The notes: a model not told the origin generated them from the letters alone. A stretch of DNA of 64,000 bases from Lathyrus oleraceus (GCF_024323335.1 NC_066584.1:433747408-433811407), one strand, 5' to 3'. Counted from the stretch's first letter, positions 44,655 to 59,900 are shown. Numbers and translations are program-made.

Positions 44655-47470
44655 CAATTACTTGCCAAAGGGTATAACATGAAGTTGGAATAAAATCTGA
44701 TGAAGGTGTATAATGGTGAAGGAAAGATGATCCTAAAGGTACCATTGACAGATAACAAAACCTTCAAGATTGAGATCAACATTGTTGATCATTAATGTCT
44801 TGCAATAACTGTTGTTGAAGATAAGAACTGACTATGGCATCACAGGTATGGACACCTAAACTTCAGAGGTCTAAGTATGCTCAACTAGAAAAAAAAACGG
44901 TGTATGGGTTACTTCAAGTGAACGAACCAAGTCAAGTATGTGAGGAATGATGCAAAGCAAAGCAGACTAGGAAGGCATTTAGACATGATTTGTCCATGAA
45001 GTTGAGAGAAAAGTTGGAGCTTGTTCACTCTGACGTGTGTGGACCTTTTGAAGTAAGGTCGAATGTAGGTAATTGTTATTTCCTAACTTTCATAGATGAG
45101 TTCACCAGATATATGTGAATTTACCTTATTGAAAGGAAGAGTGAGGTATTCACACAGTTCAAGAAGTTTAAATTGCATGTCGAGAAACAAATTGGATGCA
45201 AGTTAAAAAAACTGAGAACTGATGGTGGTGATGAATACACCTCTAGAGAATTTGCAAGATTTTGCATTGATGAAGGTATAAAGCATGAGGTTATTTTACC
45301 TTATATACCTCAGCATAATGGTATAGCTGAGAGGAGAAATATAAGTCTACTGAACATGACTAGGAGCATGTTGAAAGCTAAAGAAGTGCCAAAGAGATTT
45401 TGGGGTGAAGTAACTTTGACAGCAATACACATTTTAAATAGATGTTTAACAAAGAAGATAGTTGAGAAGACACCTTATGAGGCTTGAAAAAGAAAAAATC
45501 CAGATGCTAGTTATCTTAGAGTTTTTGGATCAATGTGCTTCAAGCATGTACCTGAAAAATTAATGAAGAAACTAGATGATCAAAGTCAAGCTATGAGGCT
45601 CATAGATTATCATTCAACTGGTGCATACAAACCGTATTTACCAAATGATGATAAACTTGTGATCATTCAAGATGTTCTAGTGGATGAAAGCAAAGGGTGA
45701 CATTGGAGTCAAGGATCAGTTGGACAAGAGCAAGAAACAATCACAACTGTGCTCGATAAAGACCAGCAGACTAAAGTCAAAACCAATCGAAATAAAGAAC
45801 CACCATAGCAGAATGTTAAGATATCAACTAGAATAAGAACCGAATCGACAAGGCTAGTTGGATATGAGAGATTTCTAGATCAAGCAGTTAATGCAGATTA
45901 TGACTTAATAGAAGAAGTAATGATGATGGTTGAATTAGAACCAATCAATTTCGATCAAGCCATGAATGATTTGAATTAGTTAGCAACCATGTAAGAAGAA
46001 CTCTGGGTAATCGAGAAGAAAAGACCTAGGAACTTGTCAGAAAAAGCAATCAAGAAGCCAATTGATGTGAAGTGGGTCTACAAGTTGAAGCTAAGGGCAA
46101 ATGGTGAGATTACTAAGCATAAAGCAAGACTAGTGGTAAGAGGTTTTCTGCAAAAAGCTGGTATTAATTTTGATGAAGTTTATGCACTTGTGGCAAGGCT
46201 GGAAATCATTAGAATTGTTGTATCGTCTGCAACATACAAAGGATGGAAGATACATCAACTAGATGTAAAGTCAGAGTTTCTGAATGGATCTTTGGAAGAA
46301 GAAGTCTATGTCATTCAACCACCAGAATTCGAAATCAAAGGGCAAGAGCCGAACGTATACATATTAAGGAGGGCTCTCTATGGTTTGATGTAAGCCCCGA
46401 GAGCTTGAAACAAAAGAATAGATAGCTTCCTGATTAATGTAGGTTTCTCAAGATGCGTCTTAGAACATGGAGTGTGTGTCAACAATGAAAGCAGGATTAG
46501 TTGAATCATCATATGCTTGTATGTGGATGATTTGCTGATTACAGGGGTAGAAGAGGCATAAATCAAATGAGTCAAGTCAAAGTTGATACAAGAGTTTGAA
46601 ATGTGTGACCTGGGAAATTTGTCATATTTCTTAGGGATGATTTAAAGAAACAATTGAAGGAGTGTTTCTGTACCAGGCGAAGTATGCCCAAGACATCTTG
46701 AAGAGATTCAAGTTGAGTAACTATAATGCATTTGTTACACCATTGGAGACTGGAGAAAAATTGAGAAAGGAAACAAATGATGAGTTTGTGAGTGCAACAA
46801 TGTACAAATATATCATTGGATCCTTGAGATTTCTTTGCAATACCAAGCCAGACATTTGTCAAAGTGTCGGATTGTTAAGCATGTTCATGGAGAAGCCTCA
46901 AGAATGTCATCTAACAGTAGTCAAAAGAGTGTTGTGATACATAAAATGTACGATTGATTATGGTGTGATGATGACGAGGAAAAAGAATACCAACACAAAT
47001 GCAAATGTATATGGCTACACTAATTCAGATTTTAGTGGAGATTAAGAAGAGAAGAAGAGTATTGCAGGCTACATATTCATGATTAGAGGTGCACAAATAT
47101 CATGGAGTTCAAGAAAGCAAAGCATTCTGACTTTGTCATCTTGTGAAACTGAGTACGTTGCTGCATCATACAACATGGATAGAGATGTTGTTCAAAGAGC
47201 TCAAGATAATGGAACCTAAGAAAATGAAGCTATTTGTCAACAACAAGTCAGATATTGATCTGACGAATCATCCTATGTGTCATGGTCGAAGTAAACACAT
47301 AGAGAGGAGGTATCATTTTCTGAGGGATCAAGTTAACAAAGGAAAGCTTGAACTTGAGCATTGCAATACATAGTGACAACTAGCTGACATACTCACAAAA
47401 CCCCTAAAGAAAGTCAGGTTCGACGAGGTGAAGACAATTATTGGAATGAGAAGTCTCGAAAACATGAATT
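44655..47470 (+). pseudogene. Copia H pol remnant
   Basis: Pre-integrase zinc region near 44,830 (WHHRYGHLNFRGLSML type). Integrase 45,000-45,490: HSDVCGPFEV, LRTDGGDEY, HNGIAERRN keep the D, D, E residues. RT from about 46,000: RLVVRGFLQKAGINFDEVYA, QLDVKSEFLNGSLEEEVYV, LYVDDLLITG. RNase H to about 47,420: KSIAGYIFM, SSCETEYVA, RSKHIERRYHFLRD, ADILTKPL. Many nonsense codons (e.g. 45,485, 46,391, 47,371) and frameshifts. Long dead. Confidence 0.85.
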
Positions 47471-47478
47471 AGGCGGTG

Positions 47479-47781
47479 TGTTAGAAGTTGTAATTCGATG
47501 CTTTGCAGAAAAGCTAGTATTCGACTATATCAAAGTAGCTAGTTAAAGTAGTAGGAGTCAATTGTACTTGATAGAGTCGAATACAACATATAGCTGTTGT
47601 GTCGAAGGCAAAATATAATTGTATATTTTGGGCTTGGGCCTTAGTTGCCTATATATAGGCAATACCTTTGTAGTTCTCAAATAACAACTTCATTATAATC
47701 ACTTCATTTTTGACTCAATAATACTCTCTCTTTTCTCTTTTTTTTCTTCTTCTCCTCCGTAAAATCCTAATTATTCCATCA
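47479..47781 (+). repeat. 3' LTR of copia H (303 bp)
   Basis: Starts TGTTAGAAGTTG after GGCGG and ends TTCCATCA. A TATA-like CTATATATAGGC lies at 47650-47660. The second LTR is absent, so no TSD can be tested. Confidence 0.8.
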
Positions 47782-47825
47782 GTTCTAACCAATATCATTT
47801 TATAAATATGAGACCCTTAACTTAC

Positions 47826-50324
<2,499 letters not shown>

Positions 50325-51120
50325 AGCAGAAATTCAAGGTAAAGAAATTAAACGGAAAATAAAAGAGATAATGGAAGAGAGGACGACACCAAAAATTTAT
50401 AGATATTCGGTCTTAAAGGAGTGACATATTTTTCTCTCCAGCAATTGGTCTTGAGAGTATCCTATATTACTTGAGAGCTTTTAGAAAGATAAGCACATGA
50501 ACCCCCTTATACAAGAAAAATGAAGTTTTAGACTAACTTCCAACCAAACAACGAAATGAGGAGTGAAATGATAGTCTTCACACCAAATAACGAACAAAGT
50601 TTCGAGCGGTTAGTCTCTAAGTCAAACAAATTTTTTGCAGAAGATAATCTTGAATCAAGATGGAGTTTTGAGTTGGTTATCCTCCTAACCAAACTGAGGT
50701 TTTACATGGACTGACCACGAATCATACCGAGATTTTTACCAGGCTAATCTCGAACCTACTGAGCTTTTACACTAGCTGAACTCTGAAACTTAGTGAGATT
50801 TTATACCAAGTTGATCTTGAACCAATTGAGCTTTTAACCGACCTGAGCTCAAGAACCATTGTGAAGACTGATTATTTTTCATAAACCCAAGAGAGCGTTT
50901 TTCTTCAATGACAAAGATCACGAACCAAATAGAGACTTATATTAATCCCTAACATAGCTTTTACATTGGTTTATCTCCAAGCCAAAATAATCACTTCCTA
51001 TGGAAGAATGATTTATTCAAGAGAAAATATTACTCTTGATAAATTTACAATAAAGTGCTCATCCAAAACAAATTTCTCACTAAACTCAAGAGTAATCTTA
51101 AAGCACTATGAATAACATAT
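50325..51120 (-). repeat. LTR-derived block L, inverted relative to block R
   Basis: Read on the minus strand it matches the 3' half of block R: phrases such as GTTTGGTTGGAAGT, AAACTTCATTTTTC, and repeated AAAGCTC/AAATCTC plus GGTTCGAGAT lines are in the same order. It extends beyond R at its 3' side, to a TTTCTGCTGCATATTCAAC end. Probably part of a SIRE-like LTR. No coding sequence. Confidence 0.6.
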
Positions 51121-51339
51121 GTGAAATAGTAGAAATGATTTAGAGAGGGTACGAGAGAAAGGAAAAATGGGGTTTTTTATGGAATCGTGTTTTGCAGAGT
51201 ACTCAAAGAAGTAAAGAAATGAGCCCTTGATAAAGTTTTTTTTATGATGACAACTAGAAGGAGATTTTGAAGATGAAACTTGTATGGAAACTTGCATAAC
51301 AACCTTTACAACCTAAGGATTCAAGTATGAAAAACAGTT

Positions 51340-52678
51340 AAAGATGCAGGCAGACATATTAGGGTTTGGTGATCACTATAAACATCCTCTGATGATGGAA
51401 CTCAACTTGAATAAATCTCAAGCCTCATATCCAAAAAGACTCAAGCAAGTGTCTATATGATTAAATTATTTGGCAAGTTTTGAAGCTTCAAGTGTGAAAG
51501 AGAGGAAGTGTGAAAGTTTGCTCAGTCGCGTCTGAGTGAACCGTGTTTTGTAAAAACACAAAGGTTTTTTCGTAAAGTTATACGGCTAAACCACACACAC
51601 ACGCACACTTAAAAAAAGTTTTTTAAGCCTCTATTTTTAAATAAAAGCACACCTAAAAATGTTTTGGAGTCATGCTAGTTGAATCAGGAACTGTCATAAA
51701 ATTTTAGACAAAATTTTGTACTATCCAATCGACTGGCACTCACACCCAATCAGTTGGGTTAATAAAAAAATTGTCCTTAAACGTATGTGATATTGTCTTA
51801 ATGAAGAGAAATGTCTTTTTTTTTCCTTTTTAACAATCATAAACGATTAAATTTAAGGTTCCCAATCGATTGGGCAAGACGCCAATCAATTTTCTTATTA
51901 ATTTTGGCCCATGAAAATTTTATTTTTTGTGCCAACCTCTAGCCTATAAATAAAGGTCATTCCCTTCACATTTTCACATCCAGAAAATGCATCTCACTCC
52001 TCACTATCTCTCTCTAAAAATATTTCTTTACTTTCTTTCACTTAAAATTAGCCACATCTTTCGAGAAAGTCTCTTTGTTTAGTTAGAACTTTTGTATTTT
52101 GGAAAGGGCATAATTGTAAATTCACCAAGGATTGTTTTTCTTTTGTTTGAATAATTTATCCATAAGGGAGTGTTTGTTTGGGTTAAAATCTAAACCCTTT
52201 AAAAGCTTTAGTTTGGGGATTTAGTTTCTAAGTCGTCGGTTCAGTTTGGTTCATAAGTTCATCCCGGTGAAAAGCTTACTTCGGTTCGAGATCAACCTAG
52301 TTCAAAATCTCATCTTGGTTTTTGAGTTCAGCCCAGTTTAAAATCTCACTTTGGTTCGAGATAAGCCTGGTTCAAAATCTCGTCTTTGTTCATGGTCAAC
52401 CTGGTCATAACCCCGATTCGATTCATGAGTTTAGCCCGATCGAAAGCTCACCTTGGTTTGAGTTAAGTCCATAGAAAATTTCGGTTTAACATGAGGACTA
52501 ACTGCTTCAAGTTCGTGTTTAGAAGGAGGACTAACTACTTCATTATGCTATTTGGAAGGAAGGCTAACCGCTTATCTTTGCAAGTTCGTGTTTGGAAGGA
52601 ATACTAACCACTTCTCTCTGTTGTTCGTTGTTTGGTTGGAAGTAAGCATGAAACTTCATTTTTCCTTGTACAAGGTGT
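51340..52678 (+). repeat. LTR-derived block R (SIRE-like, truncated)
   Basis: Contains CAATCGACTG/CAATCAGTTG and CAATCGATTG/CAATCAATTT pairs (51726-51892), a TATA box (51945), a transcribed-looking leader, and degenerate repeats of AAA(A/G)TCTC..GGTTCGAGATCAACCTGGTT (about 52,250-52,460). It is cut at 52678 by the start of another LTR. Similar in plan to the LTR of SIRE I but not in sequence. Confidence 0.55.
51945..51956 (+). promoter_or_regulatory. TATA box in block R
   Basis: TATAAATAAAGG, about 55-60 bp downstream of the second palindrome pair. Confidence 0.5.
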
Positions 52679-52909
52679 AGCACCCTAAACCCCGAAACGC
52701 AAAATAATGCAAAAATAAAACAAAATACACATATAGGGTGTCACTCAAACACAATATAAACCTACTCCATAACACGAGTTTAATCAAACATGCAGTAATT
52801 TAAACACATATCATCACATGTTTGCCTTTACATAGGCTCATCACAACGGAATGACCAATTTAAAATAATTTAAAAACCAAATATATATAATATCATCAAC
52901 ATGGTTATG
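52679..52909 (+). repeat. Chromovirus-like LTR start, fragment K
   Basis: TGTAGCACCCTAAACCCCGA, then TTTGCCTTTACATAGGCTC and CAACGGAATGACC, resembles the start of plant Tekay-type gypsy LTRs. Only about 230 bp remain; the right boundary is approximate. Confidence 0.45.
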
Positions 52910-53812
52910 GAAGTTTCCTTGAACACAAGTGATAAAAGTCCATAATTGCATGAATTTAGTCAAAAAATCGGATCAAAACAAGTGAAAAATGAGCTAAAAT
53001 GAAGAAGAAAGACCAAAGAATAAGGAAAAAATAGCTAAGTATGAAGAAATTGGACTTAGTGAAAATTAGGTGAAAAAGAGAGCAAAAGAATGCAACTCAA
53101 GAAAAAAATCACGCGCAGCATCGCACGCGCGATAATGGCATAAAGGCTACATCACACGATGCAAATCATCACGCGCGCAATGACTCCTTTTTCTGGACTT
53201 TTTCTGACGCGTTTGATCCATTTTGAGCTCTTTTTAAGAGGAAAATTTTCACTTCGGTAATGGTTACAATTTTGGAGAGAAAAGCACGTTTTTTACAGCC
53301 TCAAGGGTGATTTTTAGGGCATTGGAAGCCATTGGAGGCCATTACTTTAAGGGAACTCACATGTTATTTTCATCTATCGTTTTTGGTATTGTAATCTGAA
53401 TTATGAGCAGCTAAGCTCCTATATGGTTGTATTTTTATGAACTTATTTCAATATTGTTGGGTAATATGTTAATTTGACTTTGTATGAACATTTTGATCTA
53501 TAATCCTATTCAATTGCTTATTATTCTTAATGCTTTTTATGTGAGATACCATTTTAAATTGATTATGGGCATAGAGGGAATATTGACAATTAGTCTATGT
53601 GTTGGATCTATGTCAATTATTGTACTTACGCTAGTTGAATATGAATAGGAGACCCCGAGTAGTGGCATAGGGAATTAATGTTTTGTGCATCGCCTAATCC
53701 TAATTACGCTAGTGGACTAGGGATATGAAGCTCCGAGTAGTGATTAGTGAGTTATTTCGCGAGGGATCGATTATAGTGGCTTTGTTAGTTTGTCGTGGGG
53801 TTATAATGATAA
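52910..53812 (+). repeat. 5' LTR of gypsy element J, left part
   Basis: Non-coding LTR sequence with repeated ACGCTAGT.GA.TA and CGAGTAGTG phrases (53,630-53,750) typical of Athila-like LTR/R-U5 sequence. It is interrupted by SIRE I and continues at 63305. The left start could not be fixed; ACGCGCG motifs near 53,110-53,180 are unusual for the region. Confidence 0.55.
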
Positions 53813-53817
53813 TATCA
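53813..53817. repeat. TSD of SIRE I, left copy (TATCA)
   Basis: TATCA precedes TGTGAAGAC and recurs at 63300-63304, which sets the LTR start at 53818 rather than 53820. Confidence 0.92.
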
Positions 53818-54107
53818 TGTGAAGACAAGCCTCCTACAAGATTTTGATGAAGACAACATATCAAGCTCTCCACAATCAAAAGAATGGAAAAAGAAGATTA
53901 CTTCAACTTTGCTCAAGCCTTCATGAATCTAATATAGGTATATGAAACTCTTGACAAAATACTCCTAGTGCTCATAAGTTTTTATCATGCATTAAAAATT
54001 ATCATTCTAAAATTATTTTTATCATGGTTAATTATTTTTAAATAGTGTTTAAAAATTGCATGTGCAAAAGTTTTAACTTAGAAATTTTTTCAAAATTTTG
54101 GACATGT

Positions 54108-54351
54108 CAATCGATTGATGCTACATGCCAATCGATTGATCAAACCTTCTGTTTTAAAATTTTTCATGTTTCAAACTGAACCAATCGATTGATGCTTCAT
54201 GACAATCGATTGATCAATCTTTCTGTTTTAAGTTTTTTCGTTTTTCAAACAGAACCAATCGATAGATGCTTCATGACAATCGATTGATGTTAGTATATTT
54301 TTTCCTTTTTTAAGTTATGTCAATCGATTGGTTGAGTATGTCAATCGATTG
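54108..54351 (+). promoter_or_regulatory. Four paired CAATCGATTG palindromes in U3 of SIRE I (5' LTR)
   Basis: Starts at 54108/54129, 54182/54203, 54256/54277 (first one CAATCGATAG) and 54321/54342; within each pair the spacing is exactly 21 bp. Pair starts are 74, 74 and 65 bp apart. The array ends about 160 bp upstream of the TATA box. Candidate enhancer; function inferred. Confidence 0.7.
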
Positions 54352-54510
54352 ATGCTGGAAATATTTTGAAAAATCTGGAAAATTATTTCATCATCAATTG
54401 CACCATTTCATCATAACTTTCCATGATTAAAGCTTGCATCTTTTCATGATCAATTATCTGATTTCCTTTCTAAACATTGTCTTGTTATGATTGAAGGGAT
54501 GCATTCATAC

Positions 54511-54518
54511 TATAAATA
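54511..54518 (+). promoter_or_regulatory. TATA box of SIRE I 5' LTR
   Basis: TATAAATA, conserved at 62648-62655 in the 3' LTR. It should drive the genomic transcript. Confidence 0.6.
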
Positions 54519-55162
54519 ATTTTCATACTTTCATTGCAAATTTCACCTCTTTTCAAAATAATTTGCAAAATTTCTCTACATTCAATCTTCATCTATTTCT
54601 CATATTAAGATACTTTTGGAAAAAGAATTTTCATATCATTTTCTTCAAAAAGTATTCTTGAGCACTTAGAGATTATTTTGCCTTTAAAATTTCATATTGA
54701 AAGAGAAGAAGACTCTAATCAATTGATTAAAGTCTTATACATATAATTAATCAAATATTCATTCAAATACTTTGTAAAATCCTAAGTACCAAGGATTGTT
54801 TGGTTTTAGGTATATTGCTTATGATCCAGGATTGTTGGATATAAGTGTTAAGAAAAGGAAGGATTGTTTTCTTTTCTTGTTGGTTAAGTTTTCAAGAGGA
54901 TTGTTCTTGATTACTTAGTTAGAGGCTTATTCTAAGTATCTAACATTATAGTGAAATTCTCTTTCGTGTTGAAAGGGGAGTGGAGTACTCTCGATCTGTG
55001 AGGGGAACCACTATACATCATGGTGTTCTTTACTTTCCGCACTTTACCGCATTTCATCACATAAGCTTCTCAAGAAAGTAAAATTCAATAAACCGTAGAA
55101 AATCCGGAAAAACATCCAAGTGCCTCATTCACCCCCCCTCTAAGGCACTCCTTAAACTTACA

Positions 55163-55176
55163 TTTGGCATCAGGGC
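55163..55176 (+). other. Primer binding site of SIRE I
   Basis: TTTGGCATCAGGGC directly follows the LTR. It matches the initiator tRNA-Met type TGGTATCAGAGC with two changes. Confidence 0.7.
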
Positions 55177-55209
55177 AAGTTATAGGTAACCTGTTCCTAA
55201 AAGATCCGC

Positions 55210-56940
55210 ATGGCTTCCGCTAGCACGAATCCGGTTTTTAAAGACGGTGGAAGTAGTAACAAACCACCACTATTCTCTGAAGAATATTTTGATTTTTGGA
55301 AAATCTGTACGAAGGCACATCTAAAAGCCTAAGGAGAAGGCATATGGGAAGCCGTTGAAGATGGTCCACATAATCCTACGAGTGTGATCAATGGCGTTGG
55401 TACTCCAAAGATAAAGAGTTCGTACGATGAAGATGATAAGAAAAAAATCTTAAATGAAAAGAAAGCAATAAACATTCTTCAAAGTGCTTTAAGCATGGAT
55501 GAGTTCTTCCGCATATCTCAATGCAAGTCGGCAAAAGAAATATGGGACACCTTAGTGGAGACACATGAAGGCACCGCCGAAGTAAAGAGATCAAGGTTGA
55601 ATACATTAAGTCAAGAATATGAAATGTTTAGAATGCTGCCCGGAGAATCCATCGTGGCGCTACAAAAGAGATTTGTTCACTTAACAAACCACTTGATTGC
55701 TCTCGGAAAAACATTTACAAATGACGATCTCAATCTTAAAGTACTAAGATCATTGACTCGAGAATGGCAACCAAAAGTGACGGCTATCTCCGAAAACAAA
55801 AGTCTTTCAACAATGACATCCGCATCACTCTTTGGCAAACTTCAAGAACATGAGTTAGAACTTGGTAGACTTGAGAAACATGAAAGCCAAGAAAAGAAAT
55901 CTAAAGGGATTTCCTTGAAGGTAGACTCAAAAGAAGATAAAGATGATGATGCATTGGAGGAAGATGAGAATTTTATGCTCGTTGTTAAAAGGCTCGGTAA
56001 GTTCTTTAACAAAAATGATAAATCCTTTAATGCTAAAAAGAATAGACATTTCAGGAAAAAGGAGGCAACCACATCTACGCAAGATGTAACATGCTACGAA
56101 TGTGGAAAGCAAGGCCACATAAAGCCGGAATGTCCTAAACTCGCAAAGAAAGGAGGATTCAAGAGCAAGAAGGACTTCAAAAACAAAAAGTCATATCTTG
56201 CATGGGAGGAAAATGAAATTAGTTCCTCATCCGGATCGGATAGCGAGGAATGTGCAAATTTGGCACTAATGGTTTCACATCATTCTGATGATGAAGAAGA
56301 GGTTAGTAATAATTTTTCTATTTTTGATGATGATGCACAAGATGAAATTAATGAATTGTTAAATGAGTGCAAAATTCTTTATAAAACTATATCATCTCAA
56401 AAGAAACAAATTTCTTCCTTGGAAGAAAAGATTGAAGTTTTTGAAAATAAGAAACAAGAGATGATTAGTGAAAAGAAGAATTTTGTATGTCTAGAGTGTG
56501 AGTCTCTCTCGTTCCAAATTGTCCAACTTAAAAGAGTCCTTGAAAGGTATGAAAAAGGACAAATTGGTTTGGAAGGGGTTCTTAGCCAACAAAGGTACTC
56601 AAATGACAAAAGTGGACTTGGTTACTCTAAATTTTCTAAACCAAGTACAAGTAAAACTATCTTTGTAAGGCCTAAGGATCAACCTCCAAAAGAAAGAGTC
56701 AACACACCAAAAGTTGTGCATCAACATCCTAAAAAGAAAAATTTTATCAAGAAAAAGCCTTTCGTTCCTAGATATAAAAGTAATTTTGAACCAACCTGTT
56801 TTTATTGTGGTATTATTGGCCATACACCTAATGCTTGCTACATTAGAAATTTTAGTGTAGCAAAAGGGCATTATGTTTGGGTTGAGAAAGGTACTAATTA
56901 TAAAGGACCCAAAGCAATTTGGGTACCTAACAAAACTTAA
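55210..56940 (+). pseudogene. SIRE I gag (one nonsense codon)
   Basis: Gag is the capsid/nucleocapsid protein. The ATG at 55210 (MASASTNPVFKDGG) is 48 bp from the LTR. An in-frame TAA at 55330-55332, explained by CAA-to-TAA, is the only break in 576 codons. Motifs: LNEKKAINILQSALS, HEGTAEVKRSRLNTL, YEMFRMLPGESI; first CCHC knuckle CYECGKQGHIKPEC at about residue 295; acidic stretch (SSSGSDSEECANLALMV); coiled coil (SSQKKQISSLEEKIEVFENK); basic region; second knuckle CFYCGIIGHTPNAC near residue 530. The stop follows IWVPNKT. A second knuckle and coiled coil are usual in Sireviruses. Confidence 0.9.
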
Positions 56941-56953
56941 CTTTGTTTTGTAG

Positions 56954-59900
56954 GTATGCTTGAAGGCCACACCAAATCTTTGGTATTTGGATAGTGGGTG
57001 CTCCAAGCATATGACCGGTGATGTGCACAAATTTTCAGATCTAAAGCTTAAGGCCAAGGATTATGTTACCTATGGAGATAACAACAAAGGAAGAATTCTT
57101 GGCATAGGCAAAGTAGGTGCACCAAATTTCATATCCATCGAAGATGTGCTATATGTCGAAGGACTAAAGCACAATCTCTTAAGCATCAGCCAACTTTGTG
57201 ACAAAGGATTCAAAATAAGGTTCACAAAAGATGAATGCTTAATTGAAGACGAAGTCACACAAGAGGTAATGCTTATAGGTAAGCGAATTAATAATATTTT
57301 CATGATTTCCCTTGACGATGTTTCTTTGAAGGTTAAGTGTCTTGTGGCAAATAACAACGACTCATGGTTATGGCATAAGAGATTTGCTCATATTCACATG
57401 GAGCACCTGAACAAGTTAGTAAAACATGACCTTGTCATTGGATTGCCAAAGATAAGATTCATCAAAGATAGGCTTTGCGATGCATGTCAAAAGGGGAAGC
57501 AAACCAAGTCAACTTTCACATCCAAAAATGTGGTGTCCACTTCTAGGCCACTACAACTATTACACATGGACTTATTTGGTCCATCAAGAACAAGAAGCTT
57601 CGGAGGTAACTTATATGCCTTAGTTATTGTTGATGATTATTCTAGATATACTTGGACTTTATTTTTAGTGCAGAAAAGTGATGCATTCAAAGCATTCAAG
57701 AAGTATGCAAAACAGATTCAAAATGAGAAATCATTAACAATTGCCTCCATAAGAAGCGATCATGGTGGAGAATTCCAGAATACCTCCTTTGAAGATTTTT
57801 GCGAAGATCAAGGAATAATTCACAACTTCTCGGCTCCAAGGACTCCACAACAAAATGGAGTAGTTGAAAGAAAGAATAGGTCATTGGTGGAACTTGCAAG
57901 AACAATGCTTAGCGACTCAAATCTTCCTAAGTATTTTTGGGCGGATGCGGTTAGCACGGCATGTTTTGTAAGCAATAGAGTTAACATAAGACCTATCCTA
58001 AAGAAGACTCCATATGAACTCTTCAAAGGAAGGAAACCCAACATCTCCTTCTTTCACATCTTTGGATGCAAGTGCTTTGTCCTAAACAATGACAAAGACA
58101 ACCTTGGTAAGTTTGACGAAAAATCGGATGAAGGTATTTTTCTTGGTTATTCTCTCACAAGTAAGGCATACAGAATTTATAATAAAATAATTTTAAATAT
58201 AGAAGAATCCATGCATGTTAAGTTTGACGAATCTAACCCCTCGAAAGAGGATATTGTTGTTTGTGATGATGATGATGATTTTGTAGAAATTCCTAAAGAA
58301 GATACTTCAAACAAGAATCAAGAAGCACCGATTCAACAAGAGTCAAATGAAAATGATATACCTAAGGAATGGAGAACTCATAAAGATCATCCTATTGACA
58401 AAGTAATTGGTGACATTAGTCAAGGTGTTGCTACAAGATTGAATCTCAAGGATGCATGCTTAAACATGGCGTTCGTTTCGCAAATCGAACCTTCCAAAAT
58501 TGATGAAGCACTAGAAGATGATCAATGGATTGTTGCTATGCAAGAAGAATTAAACCAATTCGAAAGAAATCAAGTTTGGGAACTTGTTCCTAGACCAAGT
58601 GGTAAGCACATCATTGGAACAAGATGGGTGTTTAAGAACAAGCTTGATGAGAATGGAATAATTGTTCGAAACAAAGCAAGATTGGTCGCTCAAGGGTATA
58701 ATCAAGAAGAAGGAATCGACTTTGAGGAAACTTTCGCTCTGGTTGCAAGGTTAGAAGTTATTCGTTTATTACTTGCTTACGCGTGTTCAATGAATTTTCA
58801 GCTTTTTCAAATGGACGTCAAAAGCGCCTTCTTAAACGGCTACATCAACGAAGAAGTCTATGTCAAACAACCCCCGGGCTTTGAAGACTTCAAGCATCCT
58901 TCACATGTATACAAATTGAAGAAAGCGCTCTATGGATTAAAATAAGCACCAAGGGCGTGGTATGATCGTCTAAGCAATTTTCTATGTGAAAAAGGCAAAA
59001 TAGACAAGACTTTATTTATCAAGAAGATAAAAGGGAATACCTTACTTGTACAAGTCTATGTAGACGACATAATCTTCGGTTCATCCAACAAAGAACTATG
59101 TGAAGAATTTGCGTTGATAATGCAAGGTGAATTTGAAATGTCTATGATGGGAAAGATGAACTACTTTCTTGGATTGAAAATCAAGCAACTAGAAGACGGA
59201 ATCTTTATCAACCAATCAAAATATTGCAAAGAGCTTCTAAAGAGATTTGAAATGGATGGTTGTAAAGAAATGTCAACACCAATGGGCTCCGGAACTTATG
59301 TTGATCAAGACGAATCGGGTGTGTTAATTGATATCACAAAGTATCGAGGTATGATTGGTTCTTTACTATATTTGACAGCAAGCCGTCCTGACATCATGTT
59401 TAGCGTGTGTTTATGTGCTCGTTTCCAAGCAAATCCAAAGGAGTCACATCTCACGGAGGTCAAGAGAATCATGAAGTACCTCAAGGGAACAACCAACGTT
59501 GGATTATGGTATCCTAAAGGTAGTGTTTGTAAGTTAATTGGTTATTCTGACGCGGATTATGAAGGGTGTAAAACAGATAGAAAAAGTACTAGTGGGACAT
59601 GCCATATTCTTGGAAATGCATTAGTTTCATGGGCTTGCAAGAAACAAGCATGTGTTGCTCTAAGCACGGCCGAAGCAGAATACTTCGCAGCAGGTAGCTG
59701 TTGTGCTCAAATACTTTTGCTTAAGCAACAACTTCGTGACTATGAACTCGATCTTGGATGCATTCCTCTCCTCTGTGACAGCACCAGTGCGATAAACATT
59801 ACAAAAAATCCGGTCATGCACTAAAGAACCAAACACATTGATATTCGACATCACTTTCTTCGTGATCATGTGCTTCAAGGAGATGTCGAAGTCACTTTTG

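Larger units (their letters stand above)
44600..47781 (+). mobile_element. Decayed Ty1-copia element H (5'-truncated)
   Basis: Plus-strand pol from the protease/pre-integrase part onward, then PPT and 3' LTR. Gag and 5' LTR are missing. RT has LYVDDLLITG rather than the YVDDIIFG of Sireviruses, there is no envelope-like ORF, and the LTR is only 303 bp, so it belongs to another copia lineage (Tork/Ivana-like by general look). Confidence 0.85.
53818..55162 (+). repeat. 5' LTR of SIRE I (1345 bp)
   Basis: TGTGAAGACAAGCC to CCTTAAACTTACA. U3 carries four paired palindromes (54108-54351), then TATAAATA at 54511. After the TATA come leader phrases such as ACCAAGGATTGTTTGG. Confidence 0.95.

Noticed and set aside
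53820..53821. SIRE I LTR starting at 53820 (TGAAGAC)
   Set aside because: The TSD TATCA only matches if the LTR starts at TGTGAAGAC (53818); the 3' LTR then begins TTTGAAGAC with a mutated G.
54108..54351. CRISPR-like array of CAATCGATTG repeats
   Set aside because: Repeats are 10-bp palindromes in a plant LTR U3, present identically in both LTRs, with similar rather than unique spacers.
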